A stretch of 64,000 bases of DNA from the NCBI GenBank assembly GCA_029204045.2, contig CM055074.1, positions 16,729,164-16,793,163 on the forward strand, in the 5' to 3' direction. The notes beneath the pieces are model-generated. The model searched no databases. It saw only the letters and a list, made by a program, of their open reading frames with translations, and had not been told where the DNA came from. The position numbers were made by a program, and so were the translations under genes. Positions 21,680 to 32,534 of the stretch are shown here, one piece after another. Position 1 is the first letter of the stretch. Each line of letters begins with the position of its first letter. The DNA comes from Tillandsia leiboldiana (Eukaryota > Streptophyta > Magnoliopsida > Poales > Bromeliaceae).

Positions 21680-22967
21680 TGTTAAGAATTTTGTTTTGGC
21701 GTATTTCGTGAAATGGTATAAGTCTTGAAGATTGAAGATGAAGAATTGTGGATCAACTACATCAATCTCTAGAAGAATGGATTCGGAATGATCAGGTACG
21801 TTTAACTAAATAATTTTGGTGATCCGAATACATTTGTGTAGTTTAGAAACACTTGGATAAATTTTCATTGCTTAAAAATAAAAAACTGGACAAGTTGGAT
21901 GTTCAGGATCCGGATCACACCATTCCAGTCCAGACCCCGAACATAGTTTATTAGTTCGTGCGGTTTTCCAGTCCAGACCACCCCTGTTCCAGTCCGGACC
22001 CCGAACCTTAATTTTTGCAAAACCGCATGAACAGTCCGGATCAGGAAATTCCAGTCCGGACCCCGAACTGTTTTTTCAGAAAAATTGCTGAAAAAGACGA
22101 CAGTCCGGATCAGCCAAATCCAGTCCGGACCGCCGTGCGGAAAAAATTCTGTAAGTCAGTTTTTGATGCTTATCTCTTTCCAAAGGTTTCTAACCTATAA
22201 ATAAACCCTAATTTCATCTTTTAGAAAAATGGGAAAAAGGATATAGAACCGAGAATTAATCAAGATAATCGAAAGATTATAAAAAAATCCACAAATATAG
22301 TGAAGAAAGGAAAACACGATTAAATTCATGTTTCTTCATCTATATTGTTCAATTTGATTCTAGGGTTTCCAAACTCCTATTTTTCATAGAATCAAATTGA
22401 AGAATACTTAGATGGTATTTCCTTATCTATCTTTGATATAAGTATTCGGAGGATCATCACCAACCAAAAACAACGATTTTCCAAAATCGGCGCAAGGATT
22501 CGCGTGGCCTTGTGGATTCAAGGTGCTACCGCTCTCGTGGATTCGGAGCGACGTGCGTTCCGTGTGATCGAGACGTGCCGCATTGGTGAAGACCGTGGAT
22601 TCGGTTGGACGTCGTGGATTCGACGTTGAACGTCGTGGATTCGGCGTTGGGACGCAAATCGTGGATTCGAGGAGCGTTCGGAGCGAGCGGAGAAGATCAA
22701 CTAGGAGCGTATGGAAAAGGTTGAGTCGTAGGGTTATGGTAAATCACCTTGTACGTGTTTAATCTTAGTAGATTTCGCCGTGTTATCGGTCCCGTGGTTT
22801 TTTACTCCTGTGACGGAGTTTTCCACGTAAATCTTGCGTACTTTATTTATTTTCCGCATTAGGTTATTTTTTACGCAACGATTTGGTGTGTTTATTGTTT
22901 TCACCTATTCACCCCCCCCTCTTGGTGGTTTTTTCCCTATTCAGATCCATATTATTCATAACCCACA
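21680..22967 (+). mobile_element. Solo Copia (SIRE/Maximus-like) LTR, 1288 bp
   Basis: Begins TGTTAAG, ends CCCACA, and is flanked by the perfect TSD CCAAC (21675-21679 and 22968-22972). It is related along its length to the reverse complement of 26120-27412. A TATAAATA box is at 22196-22203. Just upstream is an array of CAGTCCGGAC-type motifs (21902-22135), and in the presumed transcribed leader an array of GTGGATTCG motifs (22500-22680). A solo LTR arises when the two LTRs of an inserted element recombine and lose the interior. Confidence 0.9.
22196..22203 (+). promoter_or_regulatory. TATA box of solo Copia LTR
   Basis: TATAAATA, positioned like the TATAAATA of the Copia LTRs at 26789-26796 and 31773-31780 (minus strand), directly after the upstream motif array. 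Confidence 0.65.
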
Positions 22968-22986
22968 CCAACTGATCTATCCCTAA

Positions 22987-22998
22987 GCTCTGATACCA
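22987..22998 (-). other. H3 primer binding site, initiator tRNA-Met
   Basis: The plus strand reads GCTCTGATACCA, 8 bp from the LTR start TGTCACGCCCC at 23007. It fixes H3 as a minus-strand element whose 5' LTR extends to the right. Confidence 0.9.
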
Positions 22999-23006
22999 AC
23001 CTAATC

Positions 23007-23765
23007 TGTCACGCCCCGGGGGTAAACTGAAACCCGGGCCCGTCTACAGATCCGCCGTGCACATAGAATTTTCCGCATACATGAAGCACCAAAACCTACG
23101 CAGATATAAGATAAGTAATAAAATGGCACAAGTACAGAGCTAAAACTAAAAGCAATATCATCTCAGACTGAAACTGAAACTAAAAGTGGAGTACAGCTGT
23201 AATAAATACAATAATCTCTCCCAGCTCACCAAAATAATACAACCAGCTGGCTAAAACCAGTCCCAAAAATAAGAATACATCAGTATGAGTAAAAGGGGTA
23301 CACCAAAAGTCTAGCTACAATTTCATTGTCAGGCAGAAGATCTATCTACTCAGCGATCCCCTTACATCGATCAGCTGCCGAAGGCCTAGCAGCTCCCGCA
23401 GAAGACTCTACAAAATAAAGGGGAGAAAAAGGAAACAACAATAGGTGTGAGAACTGCTGGTAAAACCAGTAGCCCCCAGTGGGTAAATCCTCAAACTCCG
23501 ACGTGCCCACTAAGTCTAACAGAGGCAAAAAGAAAAGTAAAGTCTGAAATAATCTGATGATAAAGAGAACTACCACTACTATGCCTCTAATGTAGTACCG
23601 AATAAAGCGACTGTGTAAATTCATATGCATCAGTGAGTGAGAACTGCCAAAATAACCCAATCAACGGACCAGTAAGAAAAATCCGGTACCGCCTGCTCTG
23701 CCGTCACCATCGGTTATGCCAGCCAACGCATATCACCGATGTGATATCAAACTCAAGAACCCAGT
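23007..23765 (-). repeat. H3 5' LTR, segment 1
   Basis: Starts TGTCACGCCCCGGGGG next to the primer binding site and follows the E1 LTR in order, including the conserved block around CCCACTAAGTCTA. It is interrupted at 23765 by a solo LTR. Segments 2-4 are at 25618-26119, 32402-32534 and 46301-48050, for a net length of about 3.1 kb. Confidence 0.85.
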
Positions 23766-25612
23766 TGTTAGTTGTATGCCTCAAAAGCCTATCAGGCTGA
23801 CGCATTTTTTTTCTATGGGACATATTTGTACTTGATCTTTATTATTATTTGGGCATTTTATGCCATTCATGTTTAATGTGTCCATGAATCGTCCTTTGAA
23901 TTAATGAGATGATAATGTATATTCTTAAGAGTTAAGAAGTTGAGATACATATTATTGGTGAATAAGTCATAAATGCTCTCAATCGAAGGATCATCATGGG
24001 GACGATGATTGATCCGGTAAGATTGATGTATGTGCCGCTCTCTTTTAGGATGACGAGTCTCAAGTCATCAGTGTGGGGACACTGGAGCGAACGTGCAGGT
24101 GGTTGTTAGAGAACAAGAGCACTGAGCGTGACCAATTACGAATAGTTACATGGATGTCTACTCATTCGTCAGTAACTGATTCGATGTTGCAGTGGTACTA
24201 CTGATCCTTTGACCTGCGACACCACGGCCATTCAATATGAGGCTACTGTAGTTTGACTATGCAATAAACTCTGATCCTAGTCATGGGTCTTAGTAGTATA
24301 TGTTGGCTGCAGTCGGTTCATATTAGGAATGGGTGTTTGTTTACAGGGGATCTATCGCTCTCGGTAGAGAGATAATTAGTCCTATGCTATTTGTAAGGCA
24401 AAGCTCAGAAATCCTCGGCCGGGGTAATATGGTTCATGGAAAGGTGTTTCCAAGAGTAACCATATGAGCTTCTGTCCTATCAAATTTGTCATATAACGGG
24501 TGATGGGGTTTGACGAGTATTCCATGACCTCCACTCAGTTGGGACTATGCGATAGAAGGATTGTATTGTACGGTAACTGCACCTAGAGGTTCAGTCCAAT
24601 ATTCACTTCTGACTGGATTGCCACTATATGCTGCTAGGCGTCACTGGTGGATTGTGGGAACCAATAAGAATAATTATAGGCAAATATTTATTATACGAGG
24701 GAAGAATCAAAAGTGTTTGATCCATCAAAAAGAGTTTCGATGATGATGCCGATGGGGATCGCATCATATCTCACTACCAGACAGAATTGAACCTATTAGG
24801 TCACACACATAAGAAATCGCGCATGATCGATATTATGGAGATGATAAAGAAGTTTATAGAATGGATTAATTATAATCACAATACTAAAGTTTACTAATTT
24901 ATTAGTAAAAGGACTAATTTGCAATTATTGTAAATTAGAGGTATTTAAGTGCAAAAGTTGCATGGTGTATTTTTTAATCGTTAGTAAATATTTTGAGGAC
25001 TTATGTGTAAATGTTACACACGAATCGAATTAGGATTCGGATTCGATTCATATTAAAACTAACTTAAGGATAATGGATAATCCAATCGGATTAGGATTCG
25101 ATAAGGATTAGAATTAGGATTAGGGTTTTCTCATTTTAAATATATGGCATATGACATATTTTGCAAGAGAAAAAAGGTGATAAGAAAACCCTAGCCGCCA
25201 ATCCTCTCCTTCTTCCTCAAGTCCTCCATAATTAATTCATCCTTCTCGATCTTCGGAAGATTGCTAGCACAATTAGAAGATTGATTCATCCTCCATACAT
25301 CGACGCAAGAGTTAATTCGTGATCGGATCGCGAATCAAGGCGAACGACTATTTCGATCAAGGGCGTGATTCCGTGTGGACGCGAGTAGAGGCCGGGCGCG
25401 TGCGCGGCTAGCAAGGACGAACAAATTTTACCAACGATCGTCGGCTTCGCAGTGATCTCGACCCGCGCAAGGTAAAAATTAAATCCTAATTGATAAGATC
25501 AATTAGATTACTTTTTATCGATCTAAAACAATACATGAGGTGATCTTTGGTTTAAGAAAATTTTTAATTGCGTTTCTTTCTTCCGCTGCGCATATCCGAC
25601 TATTTTCTTACA
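23766..25612 (+). mobile_element. Solo LTR, probably Copia, 1847 bp
   Basis: Begins TGTTAGTTG, ends TTCTTACA, and carries the TSD CCAGT (23761-23765 and 25613-25617). The H3 LTR resumes exactly after it. No coding frame is present. The terminal sequence TTCTTCCGCTGCG near the 3' end resembles the end of Tork/Angela-type Copia LTRs, but the family is an inference. The region around 25170-25220 (AACCCTAGCCGCC...) looks like a transcribed leader. Confidence 0.8.
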
Positions 25613-25617
25613 CCAGT

Positions 25618-26119
25618 AACCGACCGGCATCTACCCCGGTCCTGCCTCACACTCCGGAGTGGCACTCGAGGGGAGCTACCTGCACGAGGAAGTAATCAGC
25701 CAAAAGTATCTCAATCCAGCAGGGCTTAGTCACGACTATGCTCAAAGTGGGAAACTCCGTCCACTAGTGAAACCCCGATCCCTAATCCAATGCAAAAATC
25801 AATATCCGGTCAACCGCCCAATATCCGCGGTTGCCGTGACCCCCACAAATCCAAAACTCTGGTGCAATCCTCCCAGACTCAATAATCACGACTACACTAT
25901 CCCAAGACCCTACTCGTAATCCGAGCAACATGAATCCCATGTCTATAAGTAAGAAAGAGAAGTAGAGGAACAAACATGTTTTCTCCTAAATCAAATCCCA
26001 ATATGATAGTGTAGCGAGAAAAGATGGCCTATCTAAATGTCCATACAAGCATGCAATTGTTCTCATGTAGAATAAAATGAAGAGCATCAAATAGTAACCT
26101 CACATAGGATAGATCATAG
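25618..26119 (-). repeat. H3 5' LTR, segment 2
   Basis: Resumes H3 LTR sequence (GGCACTCGAGGGG, matching E1 near 639-652) after the solo LTR. It ends at the CATAG target of the gag-only Copia element. Confidence 0.8.
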
Positions 26120-27412
26120 TGTAGGTTTATATATATTAAGGATCCACAAGGATCTAAATAGGTACTATCAAACAACTAGAGGGGGGGTGAATAGGTGTAA
26201 TACTTATAAAACCAAATCTCAGTGCAAAATAAAAACCAATGCGGAAATAAAAATAGCACACCGAGATATACGTGAAAACTCCAATCCAGGAGAAAAAACC
26301 ACGGGACCAACACGCAATAACAATCCACTAAGAAAAGAAGAATAACAAGGTGATTACCGTCTCCACGGATTTAACCCCCCCTTCAACTTCTTCGGACCTT
26401 GCGCTCTACCGATTGCACGTCCACTGCACACGTTCGAATCCACGAACGCCACTCGAATCCACGAGCACACGTTTCGAATCCACGAAACGCCTTTAGCACA
26501 CCGAATCCACGATGCCACGTCGAATCCACGACGCAAACTCAGCCGGTAAGAATATTGGCTTCGATGGTAATCCTTTGCTTAGATTATCAATGAAGATCCA
26601 TGGGAAAAAAAAACTCTAAGCAAAGATTAGATCAATTCGACAAAAGATATGTTCTTGAAAGAACCCTCGAATTGACCTAAAAGAGGCTATAAAGAAGAAC
26701 GATAAAAACCTAGCCTCTAGGGTTGCTCTCAAATATTTTCTCAATTGATCGGCCGTGCTCCCCACGTTTTTGAGAAACCCTAAATGTCTATTTATAGTTT
26801 AGAAACCTTTGGAAAAAGATAAGAATCAAAAACTTACCTTATCTGGAAATTTTTAGGACGGCGATCCGGATCGGATTTACTGTGATCCGGATCGTCGTAA
26901 CGAGTCAGGCTATTCCAGAAAAACAGGGTTCGGGATCCGGATTGAAATGCCCGATCCGGATCGTTCATATATTCCAGCAAAAACCCATGTTCGGGATCCG
27001 GATCGAAATGACCTTTGATCCGGATCGGATTTGCCAATGAACAAGCACCCTTCGGGATCCGGATTGGACTGTCTGATCCGGATCCTGAACATGTCCCATG
27101 TCCAGTTTTTGATTTTTATGCAATTAAAAATTCATCCAAGTGTTTCTACACTATAAGAAAGTATTCGGATCACCAAAATTATTTAGTTAACCATACCTGA
27201 TCCTTTTGAATACTTTCTTCTTGAGATTGAAGTAACTGATCCACAATTCTTCAACTTCAATCTTCAAGACTCAAGACACTGAGTGTCAACTTGAGCTCTT
27301 GTTGAATCTTCTCTAAGTCTTTGATTACTGATTGACAATTTGATCCCTTTAAGACTCCGACTCAACACAACAAATCAACTCACGAAATATGCCAATACAA
27401 AAGGCCGTAACA
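26120..27412 (-). repeat. Gag-only Copia left (3') LTR, 1293 bp
   Basis: Starts TGTAGGTT and ends CCGTAACA. On the minus strand, in order, it holds the U3, an array of GATCCGGATC palindromes (26862-27090, six exact copies plus imperfect ones), TATAAATA (26789-26796) and a leader with repeated CGTGGATTCG (26430-26535). Confidence 0.93.
26862..27090. repeat. GATCCGGATC palindrome array upstream of Copia TATA box
   Basis: Exact 10-bp palindromes recur every 20-60 bp, interspersed with imperfect GGGATCCGGATTG copies. The right LTR carries the same array at 31847-32075. Position just upstream of TATA suggests an enhancer-like or protein-binding role, which is inference. Confidence 0.75.
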
Positions 27413-27424
27413 ATCTCCCCCTTT
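27413..27424 (-). other. Copia polypurine tract
   Basis: The minus strand reads AAAGGGGGAGAT directly against the LTR start TGTTACGG. A second, very similar purine tract lies at about 27865-27876. Confidence 0.8.
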
Positions 27425-28996
27425 GGCAATTTCGTGACAAAACCCAAAAATACATAAAACGCTCAAGACACTCATCTTAAACCAAAAAAAAAAATGAAAC
27501 TCAATGTCATCACCAAAACATTGACTTTCTTTGCGTGAAAGATCCAATAAACAAAAATACATTTGAACCAGTCAATCCTAGAACATACTCTATGACTTAG
27601 GACTTGGAGTCTTAAAGTGATGTAGATCCTGCAAAAACAAAACTCTAAACAAATCAAAAGTCAGTCGTTAGAAATTAAATGTAAATCCTACATTTCATTC
27701 GTCCTTTTGGTTCTTTTTGTTTTTCGGCTCCTTTTTCTCATCTCCTTTCTTCTTCTCGATGATCTCATCTCCGTCTCCCCCTATCTCGATGATCTCATCT
27801 CTGTCTCCCCCTATCTCGATGATCTCTTCTCCCCTATTTCTCTCTTCTCCCCTATTTCTCTTCTCCCCCTTTTTGTCACAAATTGTCAAACAGTGAACAT
27901 ACTAGACAAAACGAAATCACTAACAGCATTAGTCCATAGTGAGAGAGAGATAAAAGCTCAGTTCCGGTATATAACAAAAACATAGATTGCGTACCGATAC
28001 TCGAACGCAAAAATCAAATAATTTCATGAAACAAATCCAGATTTTGAAATATTTGAATTACCGATTTGTATTCCATCAAGAAAACAATTTAAGTGCTTGA
28101 GAATAATATGAGATCACATAGATGTCATTCAATCCAATTAATTTCACAAAAATTAAAAAGATTTACTCCGAAATCATGAAAAACAAAGATAAAACATTAT
28201 AAACCGTTTTTCACATTATATACGTCAAACACAAGTCATCAAAAATTATCTTGAGATCCAAAGTCTATCAAGATGTAACGGATGTACAAAGATGACTTAC
28301 AGAGATTTCCAAATGACATCAATTTGATTTCTTACCCTTTCAAATTTGAGATAAGCACTAAAATACCTAAGGGTGGCTCTTTGAGCATCTTTCAACTATC
28401 CCACCTTATACCAACCAGGAGATTGTTCAGAATATAAGAACTTTGAATAAGAATCTCCGAATGCTTCAACTAAACAAAATTTCATAAAATAGTTTTCAAG
28501 CATCCAAAACATGTGGTAGCTTTTTCCAACATGTGGTGGTAGTTTTCACACTCCTTTCGGATGTAACTCTTTCCACATCTTTTACAATTCATTTATTTAC
28601 CCTTGTAAGAATGCAATCTCTTACGTGAAAGAATTAAATCCCAAATTTTAGTCTATTGGTTGTCTCACGTTTATCACAATGAATTCACACAACCGAGATA
28701 GAATAATCATCTAAAGATCACACATGATTTCTAAAATTTGATGAATATAATTATCAAAAACTCCTATAATGAAATATCTTCAAGAATTATGATTATGGAG
28801 TAAAGTTGATAATTCAAATAAAATTAAATTGGAGTGATTGAAAGTGAAAACCCTTTTTATTCAATGCACTTGTTCGTTAAAATCCTTTTGTTTAAAAAAA
28901 ACATAAAAACGAAGAGCATTGAAAATATGTAATGCAGAGATTCAGAAAAATATGAAAGGAAAACCAATCAAAGCATTACATACAGTCATAAGCTAT
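27425..28996 (-). other. Non-coding 3' interior of the gag-only Copia element
   Basis: 1.57 kb of AT-rich sequence between the gag stop and the polypurine tract, with no frame above about 90 codons. It contains a purine-rich (minus strand) repeated block at 27750-27880: three tandem copies of a roughly 30-bp unit around GATCTCATCTCCGTCTCCCC, then several CTCCCCTATTTCT copies. The last, CTCCCCCTTTTTGTCAC, resembles the true polypurine tract region. In a full SIRE-type element, pol and an envelope-like region would lie here. Confidence 0.6.
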
Positions 28997-31048
28997 TTAG
29001 AACTTAAGACAAGGAAAGATATCACCTTTCCGAATCCAAAATTGTCGAATTTTGGGTTGTCTTGATTCATTGTGATTGGGAGATGATAGCTTTGACTGTT
29101 GATCCACCTTAGGTCTTTGCCTCGCAGTGATCCACTTGTATGATTGATGATATGGCTCGGACCTTTGGTGGGTTGAGTGAACTCCTTTGACTTGATGTGT
29201 CTTTTGATTCCGTTGAGTTCGCTCCGTAGATGAAGTTGCCGAAGGACTCTTCTTTCTCTTTTTCGGGCAATTCTTCACCAAATGTCCTTCAAGTCCACAT
29301 AAGTGACAAGTTCTTCCTTTCAATTTCATTGTGGAACTTGAAGCATGCACAGTTTGGTCCTTTTTGAATCCCAAACCAACCTTGCTTGTTTGACCTAATC
29401 CGGACATACAATCATGTTTCTTAGAACCGGTTGAAATCCTTTGTATGTCGGATTTAAGTTGATGGACTTGCTTGGTCAAAGCTTGGTTGGTAACATGAAT
29501 CTCCTCAAACTGCTTTTCAAGAAAATCAATCTTGTTAATATGGGAATTAACGATCGTTTCCGATTGATTTATCTTTTCCTGGAGGATTTTATTATTATCC
29601 AACAAAAGCTCTCGTTCCTCCTCGAGATCATGAAGTTTGATCTTTAAAGCATGATTCTCGTCTTGATTCTCAAGTCGTTGCTTCCTCAACTTCTTGATAT
29701 GCTTGGCCATCTTCTTAGATTCCGCAAGAAGTTGTTGATATGCCTCAACGAGTTCTTCTTCGTCCGACTCCCCCTCGCTTGATGACTCTCCGTTGGATGT
29801 TGATGTTTCATGCAAAATCAAAGGAATAGAGTCAGTGATTAAAGATGATAAACAGACATTAGAAGAGGGAATTTGAGAAGCATGTAAGGCAACGACTTTT
29901 TCCTCTTTACTTGAGGTCGATTCATTAGAAGTAGAATCGTCCCAAGTTTTCGCTTGCAAAGCCTTCTTTCTATATGATTTCGGAGAAGGACATTCCGTTG
30001 AAAAATGGCCGTAGCCTTTGCATCTATAGCATTGGATTTCCCCTTCGAAATTATCTTTTTCTTTTTCTTTAGAAGGTTTTGCAAAGCTTTTGAGGTTAGA
30101 GGATTTAGAACCCGATGATCCTTTAGAAGGTTTCGTGGATGAAGATCCATCGGTTCGATTCTTCCAAAACTTCCGAGGAAATTTCTTTGTGATCCGCGCC
30201 AATTGTTCTTCAAAATCGGCAAAAGAGATTTCATCGTCGGAACTTGATTCGCTATCTTCTTCCTTTGTGGATTTGAATGCAATACCTGTAAGCTTAGAAG
30301 AAGACTTGGAAGAAACTTGATTAGTAGGAAAAGTCATCTCATAAGTTTGCAAAGCACCAACTAATTCCTCTACACTCATCTCATCCGGATGACTAACGGT
30401 TTCAATGGCGGTAACCTTTGCCCTAAACTGTTCCGGAAGAGTCCGAAGTATCTTTCTTACAATTTTCGACTCCGGGATCTTTTCTCCTAAATTAGCACAA
30501 GTGTTGATTATATCTTGAAGTCTTGTGTAATAATCTGTAAACAATTCATGCTCTTCCATATGAATAGAGTCAAATTGACTTGTAAGCATCTGGAGCTTTT
30601 GAATTTTTACAAGATTAGTACCCTCATGTGTAATTTTGAGAATATCCCAAATTTCCTTCGCGGTTTCACACGCGGAAATTCGTGTGAACTCAGTCGAGGA
30701 AAGAGAATTAAATAAAGCGTTCATACCTTTCCCATTGTAAGAAGATCTTTCGAGTTCCTCTTTGGACGATCTAGAGCGAGGTTTTGGGGTAGTAGAATTT
30801 CCTACTTCCTCAACAGGATGCACCCAACCGTATTCCACGGATTGCCATACCCGCTCATCAATTGCGATGAGAAAAGCCCTCATCCGCACTTTCCAATAAG
30901 CATAATTAGTCCCATCAAAAAGAGGAGGTCTATAAATATTACCACTTTCACCCAACATGATAGATAAACCTAAAACCCGCTCCGATACCAATTGTAGATT
31001 TTTATATATTAAGGATCCACAAGGATCTAAATAGGTACTATCAAACAA
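28997..31048 (-). CDS. Copia gag protein with two zinc knuckles and coiled coil
   Basis: The open frame covers 683 residues. The likely start is Met31 (30958, MLGESGNIYRPPLFDG), because the first 30 codons run through the primer binding site and into the LTR. From the N-terminus: a DUF4219-type segment (PPLFDGTNYAYWKVRM, residues 41-56); a UBN2/Copia gag domain (about 105-245); an acidic Ser stretch (263-278); a first CCHC knuckle CYRCKGYGHFSTEC (340-353); an acidic stretch and a predicted coiled coil (about 430-545); and a second knuckle CHLCGLEGHLVKNC (581-594). The basic tail ends in FWIRKGDIF, the motif that usually precedes the Copia protease, and then stops. No pol follows. The protein would form capsid and package RNA. 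Confidence 0.88.
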   Translation of the reverse strand: MFDSTYLDPCGSLIYKNLQLVSERVLGLSIMLGESGNIYRPPLFDGTNYAYWKVRMRAFLIAIDERVWQSVEYGWVHPVEEVGNSTTPKPRSRSSKEELERSSYNGKGMNALFNSLSSTEFTRISACETAKEIWDILKITHEGTNLVKIQKLQMLTSQFDSIHMEEHELFTDYYTRLQDIINTCANLGEKIPESKIVRKILRTLPEQFRAKVTAIETVSHPDEMSVEELVGALQTYEMTFPTNQVSSKSSSKLTGIAFKSTKEEDSESSSDDEISFADFEEQLARITKKFPRKFWKNRTDGSSSTKPSKGSSGSKSSNLKSFAKPSKEKEKDNFEGEIQCYRCKGYGHFSTECPSPKSYRKKALQAKTWDDSTSNESTSSKEEKVVALHASQIPSSNVCLSSLITDSIPLILHETSTSNGESSSEGESDEEELVEAYQQLLAESKKMAKHIKKLRKQRLENQDENHALKIKLHDLEEERELLLDNNKILQEKINQSETIVNSHINKIDFLEKQFEEIHVTNQALTKQVHQLKSDIQRISTGSKKHDCMSGLGQTSKVGLGFKKDQTVHASSSTMKLKGRTCHLCGLEGHLVKNCPKKRKKSPSATSSTERTQRNQKTHQVKGVHSTHQRSEPYHQSYKWITARQRPKVDQQSKLSSPNHNESRQPKIRQFWIRKGDIFPCLKF
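30979..30990 (-). other. Copia primer binding site
   Basis: The plus strand reads GCTCCGATACCA (minus TGGTATCGGAGC), an initiator tRNA-Met site with one base differing from the gypsy copies here. It lies 2 bp from the LTR at 30993. Confidence 0.85.
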
Positions 31049-32396
31049 CTAGAGGGGGGGTGAATAGGTGTAATACTTATAAAACCAAATCTCAGTGCAA
31101 AATAAAAACCAATGCGGAAATAAAAATAGCACACCGAGATATACGTGAAAACTCCAATCCAGGAGAAAAAACCACGGGACCAATACGCAATAACAATCCA
31201 CTAAGAATAGAAGAATAGCAAGGTGATTACCGACTCCACGGACTCAAACCCCTCCTTCAGCTTCTTCGGACCTTCCGCTCACCGAATGGATGTCCACGCA
31301 ATAACAATCCACTAAGAAAAGAAGAATAACAAGGTGATTACCGTCTCCACGGATTTAACCCCTCATTCAACTTCTTCGGACCTTGCGCTCCACCGATTGC
31401 ACGTCCACTGCACACGTTCGAATCCACGAACGCCACTCGAATCCACGAGCACACGTTTCGAATCCACGAAACGCCTTTAGCACACCGAATCCACGATGCC
31501 ACGTCGAATCCACGACGCAAACTCAGCCGGTAAGAATATTGGCTTCGATGGTGATCCTTTGCTTAGATTATCAATGAAGATCCATGGGAAAAAAAAACTC
31601 TAAGCAAAGATTAGATCAATTCGACAAAAGATATGTTCTTGAAAGAACCCTCGAATTGACCTAAAAGAGGCTATAAAGAAGAACGATAAAAACCTAGCCT
31701 CTAGGGTTGCTCTTAAGTGTTTTCTCAATTGATCGGCCGTGCTCCCCACGTTTTTGAGAAACCCTAAATGTCTATTTATAGTTTAGAAACCTTTGGAAAG
31801 AGATAAGAATCAAAAACTTACCTTATCTGGAAATTTTCAGGACGGCGATCCGGATCGGATTTACTGTGATCCGGATCGTCGTAACGAGTCAGGCTATTCC
31901 AGAAAAACAGGGTTCGGGATCCGGAGTGAAATGCCCGATCCGGATCGTTCATATATTCCAGCAAAAACTCATGTTCGGGATCCGGATCGAAATGACCTTT
32001 GATCCGGATCGGATTTGCCAATGAACAAGCACCCTTCGGGATCCGGATTGGACTGTCTGATCCGGATCCTGAACATGTCCCATGTCCAGTTTTTGATTTT
32101 TATGCAATTAAAAATTCATCCAAGTGTTTCTACACTATAAGAAAGTATTCGGATCACCAAAATTATTTAGTTAACCATACCTGATCCTTTTGAATACTTT
32201 CTTCTTGAGATTGAAGTAACTGATCCACAATTCTTCAACTTCAATCTTCAAGACTCAAGACACTGAGTGTCAACTTGAGCTCTTGTTGAATCTTCTCTAA
32301 GTCTTTGATTACTGATTGACAATTTGATCCCTTTAAGACTCCGACTCAACACAACAAATCAACTCACGAAATATGCCAATACAAAAGGCCGTAACA
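30993..32396 (-). repeat. Gag-only Copia right (5') LTR, 1404 bp
   Basis: Near-identical to the left LTR except for about 110 extra bases at 31190-31310. That segment duplicates a neighbouring stretch (both copies contain CGCAATAACAATCCACTAAG), with the two copies somewhat diverged. TATAAATA is at 31773-31780 (minus strand). Confidence 0.92.
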
Positions 32397-32401
32397 CATA
32401 G

Positions 32402-32534
32402 TGTCCCAACGAATAACCAATTGCACATGAAAGGCTAAGTGCTAACAATGCATGTTAATATATCATCACTATATCATACTAATCCCACATAGATAGGCTA
32501 AGAATTAATCAGAATAATTTATTCATGCATGATC
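32402..32534 (-). repeat. H3 5' LTR, segment 3
   Basis: Short remnant between the Copia element and solo LTR H4, ending in CATGCATGATC. The last five bases are the TSD of H4. Confidence 0.75.

Larger units (their letters stand above)
26120..32396 (-). mobile_element. Gag-only Copia element (TR-GAG type), 6277 bp
   Basis: LTRs at 26120-27412 (1293 bp) and 30993-32396 (1404 bp), perfect TSD CATAG (26115-26119 and 32397-32401), primer binding site at 30979-30990 and polypurine tract near 27413-27424. The interior encodes a single intact gag-like protein and no pol. The gag frame ends just where a SIRE-type polyprotein would enter protease. Elements with LTRs and gag only are known in plants as TR-GAG. 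This one would need reverse transcriptase and integrase from a related autonomous Copia. It sits inside the H3 LTR. Confidence 0.93.
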
